Assembly (NCBI RefSeq): GCF_000379065.1
Contig: NZ_KB900614.1
Coordinates: 1,486,850-1,550,849 of the forward strand
Length of the DNA: 64,000 nt
Direction: 5' to 3'
Source of the DNA: Salinispora mooreana
GTDB lineage: Bacteria; Actinomycetota; Actinomycetes; Mycobacteriales; Micromonosporaceae
Positions 15,942 through 24,425 of this stretch are shown piece by piece (the stretch's first letter is position 1; every line of letters begins with the position of its first letter). The position numbers and the translations under genes are program-made. The notes below the pieces were generated by a model. The model did no database searches. It worked only from the letters and a program-made list of their open reading frames with translations, and had not been told where the DNA came from.

Positions 15942-16922
15942 CTATAGGTCGTTCCAGCCGCGTTGTGTGGCGCGTACGCCGGCTTGGAAGCGGCTACGGG
16001 CGTCGAGCCGTTCCATTAGGCTGGCGGTCATTCTTCGTATGGTGCGTAGAGAGAGGTTGAGTTTGCGGGCGGCGGCCTCGTCGGTGTGGCCGTCGGCGAG
16101 GATGCGCAGTAGTTCGCGTTCGGATGGTTCGATGCTGTGAATGTCGATGGGCTGTGCGAGGCCGATCGGCCGGGCGGTGCGCCAGATCTGCTCGAAGAGG
16201 GCGTAGATGACAGCAACTATGCTGGGGTCATCGACCTCAACGGCGCCCTTGCGGGTGTCGGTTGCATCGAGTGGCAGCAACGCCACTCGTCGGTCGATTA
16301 CGACTGTCAGCATTGGCAGGGTGGGGCTGGTGCGGATCTGCCCACCGAGATCGGTGAGCCAGCGTGCGTAGCCGACGACTCCACGGTCGTTGCGGTAGCT
16401 GTCCTGGTACACGCATCGGATGATGACGCCTCGTTCGAGGGCGAGTTGGTTTAACGGCTTGCTCGACTCCCTACCATCTGGGGCCTGGGCGCCACCGGGG
16501 TTAAGCGAGACGCACTCGACCTCAGCGCTGGCCGCCAGTTCCTCTAGTCGGAAGCGGACGGCGTCCACACTTTCGTGTCGATGTACGCCCTCCTGGTCGC
16601 GGGAGGCAAGATGACTTGTTGCCATGGATTTGATGGCTGCGCGAGTGGCTTCGACCTGACGCTGACGATGTAGTACCTCCGCCTCGGCCTGAACTAGGAG
16701 CGCTGCCAGACCCGTTTGTGGAGATACTGGTCGCAGGTCGCCTGATTTGTCCGAGGACGGCCGGACAAGGGCTAAATCGGCAAGTTCATCGAGCGCCGTG
16801 CGGACGGTCGTCTCGTCGAGTCCCATATGGGTGGCGAGGCCAAGGACGCCCACGTTGGGTAGCGCCAGCATGGCTCGGTAGACCTGTTCGGCCTGGCTTG
16901 ACACTCCCAGTGATTCCAGCAT
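15942..16922 (-). CDS. TrmB-like/LuxR-type transcriptional regulator
   Basis: 326-aa two-headed regulator. The N-terminal ~65 residues form a winged helix of TrmB type (LGVSSQAEQVYRAMLALPNVGVLGLATHMGL...). The middle is a sensor-like alpha/beta domain with the segments EVECVSLNPGG, RGVIIRCVYQDSYRND and MLTVVIDRRVALLPLD. The C-terminal ~60 residues are a LuxR helix-turn-helix (PSERELLRILADGHTDEAAARKLNLS, then RTIRRMTASLMERL). Such proteins often control small natural-product or peptide loci in actinomycetes. It is divergent from the short peptide gene at 17172, with GGAAG-type repeats between them, so that operon is its likely target. Confidence 0.8.
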   Translation of the reverse strand: MLESLGVSSQAEQVYRAMLALPNVGVLGLATHMGLDETTVRTALDELADLALVRPSSDKSGDLRPVSPQTGLAALLVQAEAEVLHRQRQVEATRAAIKSMATSHLASRDQEGVHRHESVDAVRFRLEELAASAEVECVSLNPGGAQAPDGRESSKPLNQLALERGVIIRCVYQDSYRNDRGVVGYARWLTDLGGQIRTSPTLPMLTVVIDRRVALLPLDATDTRKGAVEVDDPSIVAVIYALFEQIWRTARPIGLAQPIDIHSIEPSERELLRILADGHTDEAAARKLNLSLRTIRRMTASLMERLDARSRFQAGVRATQRGWNDL

Positions 16923-17128
16923 GGACAGCCCTCACCCTCCCCCATGGTGGGTTAATTATGCGTGCATGATCGGCGGCCTGCAAGCTCGAATCTTCTGTCG
17001 TAGACCGTGGGCAGCAAAGTGCCAGACACCTTGCTGCCAGTTTGGAAGTAGTGACATCGCAAGCCGCAGACGGAAGGCTTCCAGTCAACGGAACATCGAT
17101 CCGTAGGGAAGAAGTTCAGCGAACCGTC

Positions 17129-17145
17129 GGAAGTAAGTTGCTTCC
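17129..17145. promoter_or_regulatory. GGAAG inverted repeat upstream of the short peptide gene
   Basis: GGAAG, 7 bases, CTTCC at 17129-17145. Further GGAAG or CTTCC half-sites occur upstream around 17043 and 17082-17090. It sits 27 bases before the start of the peptide gene and in the intergenic region shared with the divergent regulator, so it is a candidate operator. Confidence 0.35.
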
Positions 17146-17171
17146 AATTCTTGCCACAAGAGGAGTATGTC

Positions 17172-17279
17172 ATGAACGTATCGATTCAGGGCTACGGTTC
17201 CCCCGTTCCCACAGTTCTTTTCCTCGAGTTGACGGTCGCGAGTTCTGCGTCGGCTGGCGGCGGTTTTGAGTGGTCTTAA
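17172..17279 (+). CDS. 35-residue peptide gene (possible RiPP precursor or signal peptide)
   Basis: Short gene preceded by AGAGGAG eight bases upstream. The peptide begins MNVSIQGYGSPVPTVLFLEL, followed by TVASSASAGGGFEWS. The C-terminal half is rich in Ser/Thr/Gly/Ala and ends in an aromatic/acidic tail, as in many precursor peptides, while the middle PTVLFLEL could be a recognition helix. It ends 2 bases before the next gene, so the two are co-translated. A TrmB/LuxR-type regulator is divergent. No modifying enzyme is adjacent, so a RiPP role is only a suggestion. Confidence 0.5.
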   Translation: MNVSIQGYGSPVPTVLFLELTVASSASAGGGFEWS

Positions 17280-17281
17280 CC

Positions 17282-17527
17282 ATGCGGATGGTGACCTTCG
17301 AACTCGACCGCCCGGCGCCCCTGCGGCATATCGGCGACGAGGTGCTACGGGACCTGGTTTGGGCGCATGTTCGACGTGAGGAGCAAGTTGAACACATTCG
17401 GGTACGAGCCGGGCCCGACCACGTCTCGGTTGCGTTGCTCGTGCTGGCTGCTGACCACGCTTCCGCCGAGAAGGTGGCCCGGGATATCAGCAGCCGCGTA
17501 CGCGCTCTACCCATATTCACGAATTGA
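17282..17527 (+). CDS. Small hypothetical protein coupled to the 35-residue peptide gene
   Basis: 81-aa soluble protein (MRMVTFELDRPAPLRHIG start, then HVRREEQVEHIRVRAG, VSVALLVLAADHASAEKVA, RDISSRVRALP). The pattern beta-alpha-beta-beta-alpha suggests a small ferredoxin-like fold. I know no function. The start is 2 bases after the peptide stop, and no ribosome site of its own is evident, which supports translational coupling. The 270 bases after it (17528-17797) hold no gene I can support. Confidence 0.55.
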   Translation: MRMVTFELDRPAPLRHIGDEVLRDLVWAHVRREEQVEHIRVRAGPDHVSVALLVLAADHASAEKVARDISSRVRALPIFTN

Positions 17528-17797
17528 AGGCAACGGCCTCCGGTCATTTCAGTAGCAGAGCGAGGGAATGGAATGGAGCTTCTAACAGGTTGTGGATTGA
17601 CTAAATTGACGACGCGAACGGGTCCGAGGCACGGTAATCGCCGGGACGGACTAGAGAGCGCGCCCGCCAGTCCGTAGCGCTTGAACTCATCGCAGCGCCG
17701 AGCCTGAGCGCACAGTAGCCGACCTGCGCCCGTCAGCCGCGTTCCTCGACACCGCGGCCGGCGCAACATATCCCGAATCAAGAATGACGAAAAGAGC

Positions 17798-19204
17798 ATG
17801 ACTGCCATGTTGTTTCGACGGCTAACCAGCCTGACCCTCGGCGCCGCTCTGGCCGCCGGCATCGGCCTGACCGCCGGCGTTGCCACCACCGTCACCAGCG
17901 CCCCGCAGGCAGCCCACGCTGCCTCCAGCGTGGGTGGCCAGATCACCCGTGACGAGATCCTGAACCGCGCCAAGTACTGGTACGACAACCGGGCAAGCAT
18001 CGGGTACAGCCAGACCGGGTGGTACCCGGACCAGAATGGTAGAAAATATCGGACGGACTGCTCGGGGTTCATCTCCATGGCCTGGCACCTCTCCGCTTCG
18101 GCATGGACCGGCAACCTCGACACCGTCGCAACCCAGATCAACAAGAACGACCTGCAACCGGGCGACGCCCTCAACTACAAGACCAAGCACGCCATCCTCT
18201 TCAAGCGCTGGATCAATCAGTCGACCGGCACCTTCGAGTACTACTCCTTCGGGAGCTATCCGGTGAAGATCGGGACGGAAACGCTTACGGGCGGCTCCGA
18301 CGGCCGGATCGACTCGCACCTGGCGAGCAGTTACGTGGCGCTTCGCTATCGAAACGTCGTCGGCAACACCGAGCCGCCCGTACACAACCCTTTCCCAGCC
18401 GATGTGACGGGTGATGGTTTCCACGACCTGATCGGGAGGAAGTCCGACGGAACGCTGCTGATGTACGCCAACAACTTCGTCCGGGACGACGGCGTCCCCT
18501 ACAACGCCTCCCAGCAGATCGGCAGCGGCTGGAGCAGTGCCGACCGGATCGTCCACGCCGATGCCACCGGTGATGGTTACGCTGACCTGCTTCTGGTGAA
18601 GGCCGACGGGAAGATGATCCTGTACCCGAACAACATCGAACGTGACAACGGAGTCCCGTTCAGCTCCCCGGACTCCCGCGAGATCGGCCACGGCTGGGAC
18701 GGCTTCGACATGATCGTCGGTGCAGACGTGACCGGCGACGGGTTCACCGACCTCGTGGCCCGCAAGACGGACGGAACCCTGTGGTTGTACCCGAACAACT
18801 TCGTCCGGGACGACGGCATTCCGTACAGCACCCCCCAGCAGATCGGCCACGGCTGGGACGGCTTCGACATGATCGTCGGAGCGGACGTGACCGGCGACGG
18901 CTACACGGACCTCGTCGGCCGCAAGACGGACGGAACGCTGCTGCTGTACGCGAACAACATCGAACGTGACAACGGAGTCCCGTTCAGCGCCTCCCAGCAG
19001 ATCGGCCACGGCTGGGACGGCTTCGACATGATCGTCGGAGCGGACGTGACCGGCGACGGCTACACCGACCTCGTCGGCCGCAAGACGGACGGAACCCTGT
19101 GGCTCTACCCGAACAACATCGAACGTGACAACGGAGTCCCGTTCAGCTCCCCGGACTCCCGCGAGATCGGCCACGGCTGGGACGGCTTCAACAGCATCAT
19201 CTAG
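17798..19204 (+). CDS. Secreted NlpC/P60-like protein with FG-GAP/VCBS repeats
   Basis: 468-aa exported protein. Residues 1-41 are a signal peptide (Arg-rich start, LTLGAALAAGIGLTAGVATTV, cleavage after AHA). Residues ~45-190 form an NlpC/P60-like amidase domain with TDCSGFISMAWHL (Cys about 88) and KTKHAILFKRW (His about 131). From ~199 there are five FG-GAP-type repeats of ~52 residues, each with a D-x-T-G-D-G-x-x-D-L calcium-loop core, K-x-DG-T and YPNN/YANN. Repeats 2-5 are nearly identical in DNA. The domain pair suggests a peptidoglycan- or peptide-cleaving enzyme held by a beta-propeller-like module. A terminator hairpin follows 14 bases after the stop. Confidence 0.8.
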   Translation: MTAMLFRRLTSLTLGAALAAGIGLTAGVATTVTSAPQAAHAASSVGGQITRDEILNRAKYWYDNRASIGYSQTGWYPDQNGRKYRTDCSGFISMAWHLSASAWTGNLDTVATQINKNDLQPGDALNYKTKHAILFKRWINQSTGTFEYYSFGSYPVKIGTETLTGGSDGRIDSHLASSYVALRYRNVVGNTEPPVHNPFPADVTGDGFHDLIGRKSDGTLLMYANNFVRDDGVPYNASQQIGSGWSSADRIVHADATGDGYADLLLVKADGKMILYPNNIERDNGVPFSSPDSREIGHGWDGFDMIVGADVTGDGFTDLVARKTDGTLWLYPNNFVRDDGIPYSTPQQIGHGWDGFDMIVGADVTGDGYTDLVGRKTDGTLLLYANNIERDNGVPFSASQQIGHGWDGFDMIVGADVTGDGYTDLVGRKTDGTLWLYPNNIERDNGVPFSSPDSREIGHGWDGFNSII

Positions 19205-19217
19205 CAGCGCCACCTGA

Positions 19218-19247
19218 CGGCGCGCCCGGCCTCGGTCGGGCGCGCCG
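19218..19247 (+). terminator. Hairpin terminator of the FG-GAP protein gene
   Basis: CGGCGCGCCCG and CGGGCGCGCCG (11-bp perfect arms, 8-base loop) immediately downstream of the stop codon. It is very GC-rich with no U tract, typical for actinomycete terminators. Confidence 0.75.
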
Positions 19248-19346
19248 CCGCAGCCCGAGGCCGGGGACAAGACCCTGCAAGGGATCGTCTTGGCGACCAA
19301 GCCCGCGGCATCGGTTGCGCAGTCACAGTCCGATGCCCACTGACAG

Positions 19347-19384
19347 TGGGTGTGGTGTTGGGGTGTACCCCAACACCACACCCA
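19347..19384. repeat. 38-bp near-perfect palindrome
   Basis: Arms TGGGTGTGGTGTTGGGGT and its complement (18 bp, perfect) with a 2-base centre GT. It lies 112 bases before the serine recombinase gene. It may be a second terminator, a recombinase subsite or an operator. The tight centre makes it more like a protein-binding palindrome or a cruciform than an ordinary terminator. Confidence 0.7.
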
Positions 19385-19495
19385 TGGCCGGCACCGGAAT
19401 ACGTCAGACTAGGGTCCAGTGTGGCGTTTCTTGACGCTTGTCTGGTCGGCCCATAGAGTCCAACCTGACAGAACCGGGTCGGAGAGGGCGAAACG

Positions 19496-20056
19496 ATGCG
19501 CGTCGGGTACGTCAGAGTGAGTACCGTCGACCAGAACACGGTCCGGCAGCTCGATGGGATCGAGGTGGAGCGGGTCTTCACCGACAGGGCGTCCGGCAAG
19601 GACACCGCCCGGCCGAAGCTCGACGAGCTGATCGCGTTCGTCCGCGACGGAGACACGGTCATCGTGCACTCGATGGACCGCCTCGCCCGCAACCTCGACG
19701 ACCTGCGCCGGCTCGTACGCACCCTGACCGGCAAAGGCGTGCGGGTCGAGTTCGTCAAGGAGAGCCTCACGTTCACCGGCGAGGACTCACCGATGGCCAC
19801 CCTGCTGCTGTCGGTGATGGGCGCCTTCGCCGAGTTCGAGCGCGCACTGATTCTGGAACGCCAACGCGAGGGCATCGCCGCGGCCAAGCAGCGCGGCGTG
19901 TACACCGGCCGCAAGCCCGCCCTCACCGCCGAGCAGGCGCAGCAGTTGCGTGAGCGCGTCGCCGCCGGTGAGCGCAAGTCCGCGCTGGCCAAGGAGTTCG
20001 GGATCAGTCGCGAGACGGTCTACAGCTACCTGCGCGCGGCGGCCGTCGCTGGCTGA
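19496..20056 (+). CDS. Serine recombinase (Tn3/TniR resolvase type)
   Basis: 186-aa small serine recombinase. The N-terminal catalytic domain begins MRVGYVRVSTVDQN (nucleophilic Ser about 9), with FTDRASGKDTARPKLDEL, VIVHSMDRLARNLDDL and the long E-helix GAFAEFERALILERQREGI. The C-terminal ~45 residues are the helix-turn-helix (TAEQAQQLRERVAAGERKSAL, FGISRETVYSYLR). It would resolve cointegrates or invert DNA. It overlaps, tail to tail, a broken tniQ-like gene. In Tn5053/Tn402-type transposons a tniQ and a resolvase gene are neighbours, so this is probably what is left of such an element. Confidence 0.85.
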   Translation: MRVGYVRVSTVDQNTVRQLDGIEVERVFTDRASGKDTARPKLDELIAFVRDGDTVIVHSMDRLARNLDDLRRLVRTLTGKGVRVEFVKESLTFTGEDSPMATLLLSVMGAFAEFERALILERQREGIAAAKQRGVYTGRKPALTAEQAQQLRERVAAGERKSALAKEFGISRETVYSYLRAAAVAG

Positions 20057-20930
20057 CTGGCGGGGAACTGCAGGTCCAACTCGGCGCCATCCGGCAGGAA
20101 GCCGGCCGCGACGCCGACGTCTTTCAGGAAGGTGATCTGCCGTTCCCATGTCTCCTGGCGGTGGCTGCACATCGTGAGTAGCCCCAGGAGTTGCCGGGCA
20201 CCGTTGGATTCGGCGCGGGCCTGATCGAGCGCGGTTTCCGCCGCGGCGGTGAGGTCCGGCCAAGCGGTACCGAATGGCGAGGGCCGGTCACCGTCGTACA
20301 CCCGAAACGGCGTGGTCGGCTGGATAGCGGCGCCGAGAACGCCGCGAGCGGTGATCCGACCGTCGGCGGCCAACTGCAACGCGACCGCCGCGGCGTGCAG
20401 CATCGTCTCCTGGGTGGGCCAGTCCATGTGCTCGTACGGCTTCCAGGTGCCCATGCCAGCTCGGACCGGTTGCCCAACGGTCTCCCAGATCAGCGTCAAC
20501 ACACGGCCTCCGATCTTGCCGGCGGCGCTCGGTGACAGGCCCACCTCGTGCAGCAACGTGCGCAGCAGCCGGAACCACACGCCGGCGGGCACGTCCCGGC
20601 CGAGCAGGCTGACCCGGCCGGTCATCAGCGCCTGGTGGGTGTAGCGGTCCAGGTCGGCAAGCGGCGCGGCCACCGGCACTGGATCCGACGGCCGGCCGTG
20701 CCGCCATCTCGATGTCGACGGTGGTGGCATCCTCCAGCCGGCAGCCGTGCTCGCCGCAACTGACCATCAGCGGTAGCCGACCCAACAGCGCGCGGCCCCT
20801 GCCCGGCAGGCCGGCGCTGACCGGGCACGTCCGGTTATGCCACTGCCGGGGCAGCCACGGTCCGCGCCACCGCCGGTATCGGGCGAGCCCGTTGCCGATG
20901 CCGGCGCGGGGTGCGTCTTTGATCCACGAC
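20026..20930 (-). pseudogene. TniQ-like transposition protein, 5'-truncated and frameshifted
   Basis: The C-terminal ~220 residues are in one frame (LADLDRYTHQALMTGRVSLL, RLLRTLLHEVGLSPS, then ARQLLGLLTMCSHRQETWER). The preceding zinc-finger-like region reads in another: RYRRWRGPWLPRQWHNRTCP, then RLPLMVSCGEHGCRLEDA. This resembles the W-x-x-PW-x-x-x-C-x-x-H block of TniQ/TnsD proteins. The frames meet near 20690, so there is a frameshift. The N-terminus is missing where the CRISPR repeat remnant begins. No tniA, tniB or tnsC gene is present. Confidence 0.55.
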
Positions 20931-20932
20931 CA

Positions 20933-20951
20933 GTTCGATCCCTGGTAGGGG
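20933..20951 (-). CRISPR. Distal half of a CRISPR repeat cut off from array 1 by IS21
   Basis: GTTCGATCCCTGGTAGGGG, matching the repeat GTTGCGATCC... except for one missing G. Its last eight bases (GGTAGGGG) are the target duplication of the IS21 element, and the rest of the repeat continues at 23172 on the other side. It is the leader-distal terminal repeat of array 1. Confidence 0.85.
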
Positions 20952-21018
20952 TGTCGACGACGCGCTGAGACTGACCCTCTAGCGGCGGATTGGGACTGAC
21001 CCCTCCGAGGCTGGAGGG

Positions 21019-22299
21019 GTGATCGCATTGGAAGACTGGGCTGAGGTCCGTCGGTTGCATCGGGCTGAGGGTGTTCCGATCAAGGAGATTGCGCGTCGGT
21101 TGGGTTTGGCGCGTAACACGGTCCGTTCGGCGCTTCGGGCCGAGGCGCCGCCGTCGCGTGAGCGCGGCCCTCGCGGTTCGTGTGTGGATGGGGTCGAGCC
21201 GCAGGTCCGGGCGTTGCTCGCGGAGTTCCCGCGGATGCCGGCGACGGTGATCGCTGAGCGGATCGGGTGGACGAAGTCGCTGACGATCCTCAAGGACCGG
21301 GTTCGGGAGCTGCGTCCGTTGTTCGTTCCGCCGGACCCGACCGACCGAGTGGAGTACGACCCGGGTGAGGTCGCCCAGTGTGATCTGTGGTTCCCACCTC
21401 AGCCGATCCCGGTTGGTGGCGGGGCTGAGCGGATCCTGCCGGTGCTCGCGATGACCTGCGGGTACTCGCGGGTCACGGACGCGGTCATGATTCCCAGTCG
21501 CAAGGCCGGAGACATCCTGGCGGGGATGTGGGAGATCGTGGCCGGGTGGGGTGCCTGTCCACGGACCTTGGTCTGGGATCGGGAGGCCGCGATCGGTGGC
21601 ACCGGGAAGCTCACGACGGAGGCGGCGGCGTTCGCCGGGACGATCGGGGTGCGTATTCGCCTGGCCCCGCCCAGGGATCCGGAGTTCAAGGGGTTGGTCG
21701 AGCGGCGCAACGGGTTCTTCGAGACCTCGTTCCTGCCTGGGCGTGTGTTCACCTCGCCGTTCGACTTCAACGTCCAGATCAGCGACTGGCTCGTGCAACG
21801 CGCGAACACGCGCGTCCTGCGCGCGATCGGCTTGACGACGCCCACGGCTAGGTGGGCGGCGGACCGGGCCGCGATGGTGGCTCTGCCGCCGGTGGCGCCG
21901 GCGATCGGGCTCACGCATCGGGTGCGGCTGGGGCGGGACTACTACGTGCGTATCGACGGCAACGACTACTCCGTGGACCCTCGGTGCATCGGCAGGTTCA
22001 TCGACGTGCTCGCCACCCCCGCCCGGATGGTCGCCTCGTGCGCCGGGCAGGTCGTGGCTGATCACGACCGTGACTGGGGCCATGCCCGCACGATCACCGA
22101 TCCCGAACATCAGGCCACCGCCCGGCTGCTGCGCCAGGACTTGGCTGCCCGCCGGCGGCAGGCCTCGACTCGTTCGCACGCTGATGGACACGTCGTGGCG
22201 ATCCGTGCCCTGCCGGACTACGACGCCCTGTTCGGCGTGGACTTCGACCCCCGCCCCGACGTCGAGGCGGTCCAGAAAAGCGCAGCTGAGGGGAAGTAG
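21019..22299 (+). CDS. istA: IS21-family transposase IstA
   Basis: 426-aa DDE transposase. The N-terminal helix-turn-helix is KEIARRLGLARNTVRSALRA. The core acids are in EVAQCDLWFPP (Asp), TLVWDREAAIGG (Asp) and FKGLVERRNGFFE (Glu). The C-terminal domain DYYVRIDGNDYSVDPRCIG is the conserved Mu-type C-terminal segment of IS21 IstA. It starts with GTG just inside the left end, and its stop abuts the istB start. Confidence 0.9.
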   Translation: MIALEDWAEVRRLHRAEGVPIKEIARRLGLARNTVRSALRAEAPPSRERGPRGSCVDGVEPQVRALLAEFPRMPATVIAERIGWTKSLTILKDRVRELRPLFVPPDPTDRVEYDPGEVAQCDLWFPPQPIPVGGGAERILPVLAMTCGYSRVTDAVMIPSRKAGDILAGMWEIVAGWGACPRTLVWDREAAIGGTGKLTTEAAAFAGTIGVRIRLAPPRDPEFKGLVERRNGFFETSFLPGRVFTSPFDFNVQISDWLVQRANTRVLRAIGLTTPTARWAADRAAMVALPPVAPAIGLTHRVRLGRDYYVRIDGNDYSVDPRCIGRFIDVLATPARMVASCAGQVVADHDRDWGHARTITDPEHQATARLLRQDLAARRRQASTRSHADGHVVAIRALPDYDALFGVDFDPRPDVEAVQKSAAEGK

Positions 22300-23094
22300 A
22301 TGACCACGATAACGAAGACCAGACCGGCGCCGGACGGGCTGGGATCCAAGCTCGCCTACCTCACCAGAGTCCTCAAGACGCCCACGATCGGGCGGACCTG
22401 GGAGACCTTGGCCGACCAGGCCAGACAGGCGAACTGGTCGCACGAGGAGTACCTCGCCGCCGTGTTGGAACGGCAAGTCGCCGACCGCGAGTCCGCCGGC
22501 ACGACGATGCGGATCCGCACCGCGCACTTCCCGGCGATCAAGACCCTGGAAGACTTCAACCTCGACCACCTGCCGAGCCTCCGCAAGGACGTGCTCGCGC
22601 ACCTGGCCACGGCGACGTTCATCCCGAAGGCGGAGAACGTGATCCTGCTCGGCCCGCCCGGCCTGGGCAAGACCCACCTGGCCATCGGGCTCGGGATCAA
22701 GGCCACCCAGTCCGGCTACTCGGTCCTGTTCGACACCGCGACGAACTGGATCGACCGCCTCGCCCGCGCCCACCACCGCGGCGCCCTGGAAGCCGAGCTG
22801 AAGAAGATCCGCCGCTACAAGCTCATCATCGTCGACGAAGTCGGCTACATCCCCTTCGACACCGACGCAGCGAACCTGTTCTTCCAACTCGTCGCATCTC
22901 GCTACGAGGCCGGCTCCATCCTCGTCACCTCGAACCTGCCGTTCGGGCGGTGGGGCGAGGTCTTCGGCGACGAAGTCGTCGCCGCCGCGATGATCGACCG
23001 CCTCGTGCACCACGCCGAGGTCCTCACCCTCGCAGGCGAGTCCTACCGCACCAGAGCCCGCCGAGAACTCCTCGCGAAGGACCGCAACAAGTAG
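22300..23094 (+). CDS. istB: IS21-family helper ATPase IstB
   Basis: 264-aa AAA+ ATPase that assembles on target DNA and recruits IstA. Walker A is LLGPPGLGKTHLAIGLG, Walker B is KLIIVDEVGYIPFD, and the sensor region is ILVTSNLPFGRWGEVFGDEV. It is full length. It is the protein that selects the target in IS21 transposition, which matters here because the element sits in a CRISPR repeat. Confidence 0.9.
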   Translation: MTTITKTRPAPDGLGSKLAYLTRVLKTPTIGRTWETLADQARQANWSHEEYLAAVLERQVADRESAGTTMRIRTAHFPAIKTLEDFNLDHLPSLRKDVLAHLATATFIPKAENVILLGPPGLGKTHLAIGLGIKATQSGYSVLFDTATNWIDRLARAHHRGALEAELKKIRRYKLIIVDEVGYIPFDTDAANLFFQLVASRYEAGSILVTSNLPFGRWGEVFGDEVVAAAMIDRLVHHAEVLTLAGESYRTRARRELLAKDRNK

Positions 23095-23163
23095 CACGAA
23101 ACGACCTCCGGGGGGTCAATCCCAAAACGTCGATAGGGGGTCAGTTCCAATCCGCCGTTGACA

Positions 23164-24313
23164 GGTAGGGGCGATGAGGACGTGGTGCCCATCTCGGTAC
23201 GCCCGGCCCGCTGGCTGGGTTGCGATCCCTGGTAGGGGCGATGAGGACCGCACATCCGCCGGGGTCCGCCGGCTGTCCTCCACGTATTGCGATCCCTGGT
23301 AGGGGCGATGAGGACCGCGCTGACGCCCCGTTTTTCCGGCCGATCACCTCAGGTTGCGATCCCTGGTAGGGGCGATGAGGACTGGCTGACACGTACCCCG
23401 TGCCGTACGTGGTGTCATGTTGCGATCCCTGGTAGGGGCGATGAGGACCGCACCATCCAGCACGTCAGCGAGCAGGTCCCGGTGGGGTTGCGATCCCTGG
23501 TAGGGGCGATGAGGACACGACGCGCAGCTGCTCCCGCACCTCCGCCGCCGTGGTTGCGATCCCTGGTAGGGGCGATGAGGACCGGATAAGGTGAGGTTCG
23601 CCGCTGTCCGGCAGGCTTTGTTGCGATCCCTGGTAGGGGCGATGAGGACACCCTCGGACGACGCAAAGTCGGAGCCGACCCCGTACCGTTGCGATCCCTG
23701 GTAGGGGCGATGAGGACGTCCGTTGCCGGCACTGCAGCACTCCTCGGCATGTCGTTGCGATCCCTGGTAGGGGCGATGAGGACACGGCGCGGCGTTGAAC
23801 GAGGTCCGGATCCGGTTACAGTTGCGATCCCTGGTAGGGGCGATGAGGACCGCCGGCCCCGCCGACCGGCATCCGGTATGGCCGCAAGTTGCGATCCCTG
23901 GTAGGGGCGATGAGGACTACCTCAACCGGGCGGTGACGGTCAAGGACTACTCGTTGCGATCCCTGGTAGGGGCGATGAGGACGCGGTCCCGGCCACAGCA
24001 GGGGTCGTCTGCTCACGCAGTTGCGATCCCTGGTAGGGGCGATGAGGACCGCCCAGTCCGACCCCACCATCGCCGCCCATCTCAAGTTGCGATCCCTGGT
24101 AGGGGCGATGAGGACGAGGTCAGAGGTCACTCCGGCCAGTCCGGCGGAGGTTGTTGCGATCCCTGGTAGGGGCGATGAGGACATGAACTCCGCGCCGCCT
24201 ACGAACGGTGGTGCCAGTTGCGATCCCTGGTAGGGGCGATGAGGACCGCCGAACCAGTCCAGGGCGAACCGCTGCGCCGACAAGTTGCGATCCCTGGTAG
24301 GGGCGATGAGGAC
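23164..24313 (-). CRISPR. CRISPR array 1 (17 whole repeats plus the split distal one)
   Basis: 30-bp repeat, in transcript sense GTCCTCATCG...GATCGCAAC, seen here as its complement. Whole repeats begin at 23219, 23284, 23353, 23419, 23487, 23553, 23620, 23688, 23754, 23821, 23888, 23953, 24020, 24086, 24153, 24217 and 24284, and the distal repeat ends at 23181. That gives 17 spacers of about 34-39 bp. Repeats are nearly invariant (one base differs at 23284). The leader lies on the right, next to cas2, so transcription is on the minus strand. No spacer obviously matched another part of the window by eye. Confidence 0.97.
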
Positions 24314-24425
24314 CCCAACGTTAAGTCCCTGGTGATGGGCCCTCTGACTGGCCAGTTGCGTGCTCAATTTGCAGCGAACCTCCGGTAGTGCAATCTACCT
24401 CGGCATGTCGCTGAACCGGCCAAGA
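24314..24425 (-). promoter_or_regulatory. Leader of CRISPR array 1
   Basis: Between cas2 and the first repeat. Its minus strand shares blocks with the region before array 2: ACCGGAGGTTC, CTGCAAA-TGAGC, GCAACT and CCAGGGACTTAA just before the first repeat. Shared blocks at the same distance from both arrays identify the leader end, and hence the transcription and spacer-acquisition side. Confidence 0.8.

Larger units (their letters stand above)
20952..23163 (+). mobile_element. IS21-family insertion sequence, complete, inserted in a CRISPR repeat
   Basis: 2,212-bp element beginning TGTCGACG and ending CGTTGACA, with the terminal motifs GCGGATTGGGACTGACCCC (left) and its relatives on the right. 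Direct repeats GGTAGGGG (20944-20951 and 23164-23171) flank it; IS21 elements make 4-8 bp duplications. The duplicated octamer is the middle of the CRISPR repeat. It carries intact istA and istB. Confidence 0.9.

Noticed and set aside
17822-19381. 519-codon minus-strand frame opposite the FG-GAP gene
   Set aside because: It reproduces the tandem repeat on the other strand. The plus strand has the signal peptide, catalytic motif and terminator.
20767-23097. Very long open frame on the minus strand (776 codons) opposite istA/istB
   Set aside because: It mirrors the high-GC codons of two intact IS21 genes, is low in complexity and matches no family.
23287-24367. Several open frames with repeating RSLVGAMRT or PHRPYQGSQ segments in the arrays
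   Set aside because: These are translations of the CRISPR repeat in different frames, not proteins.
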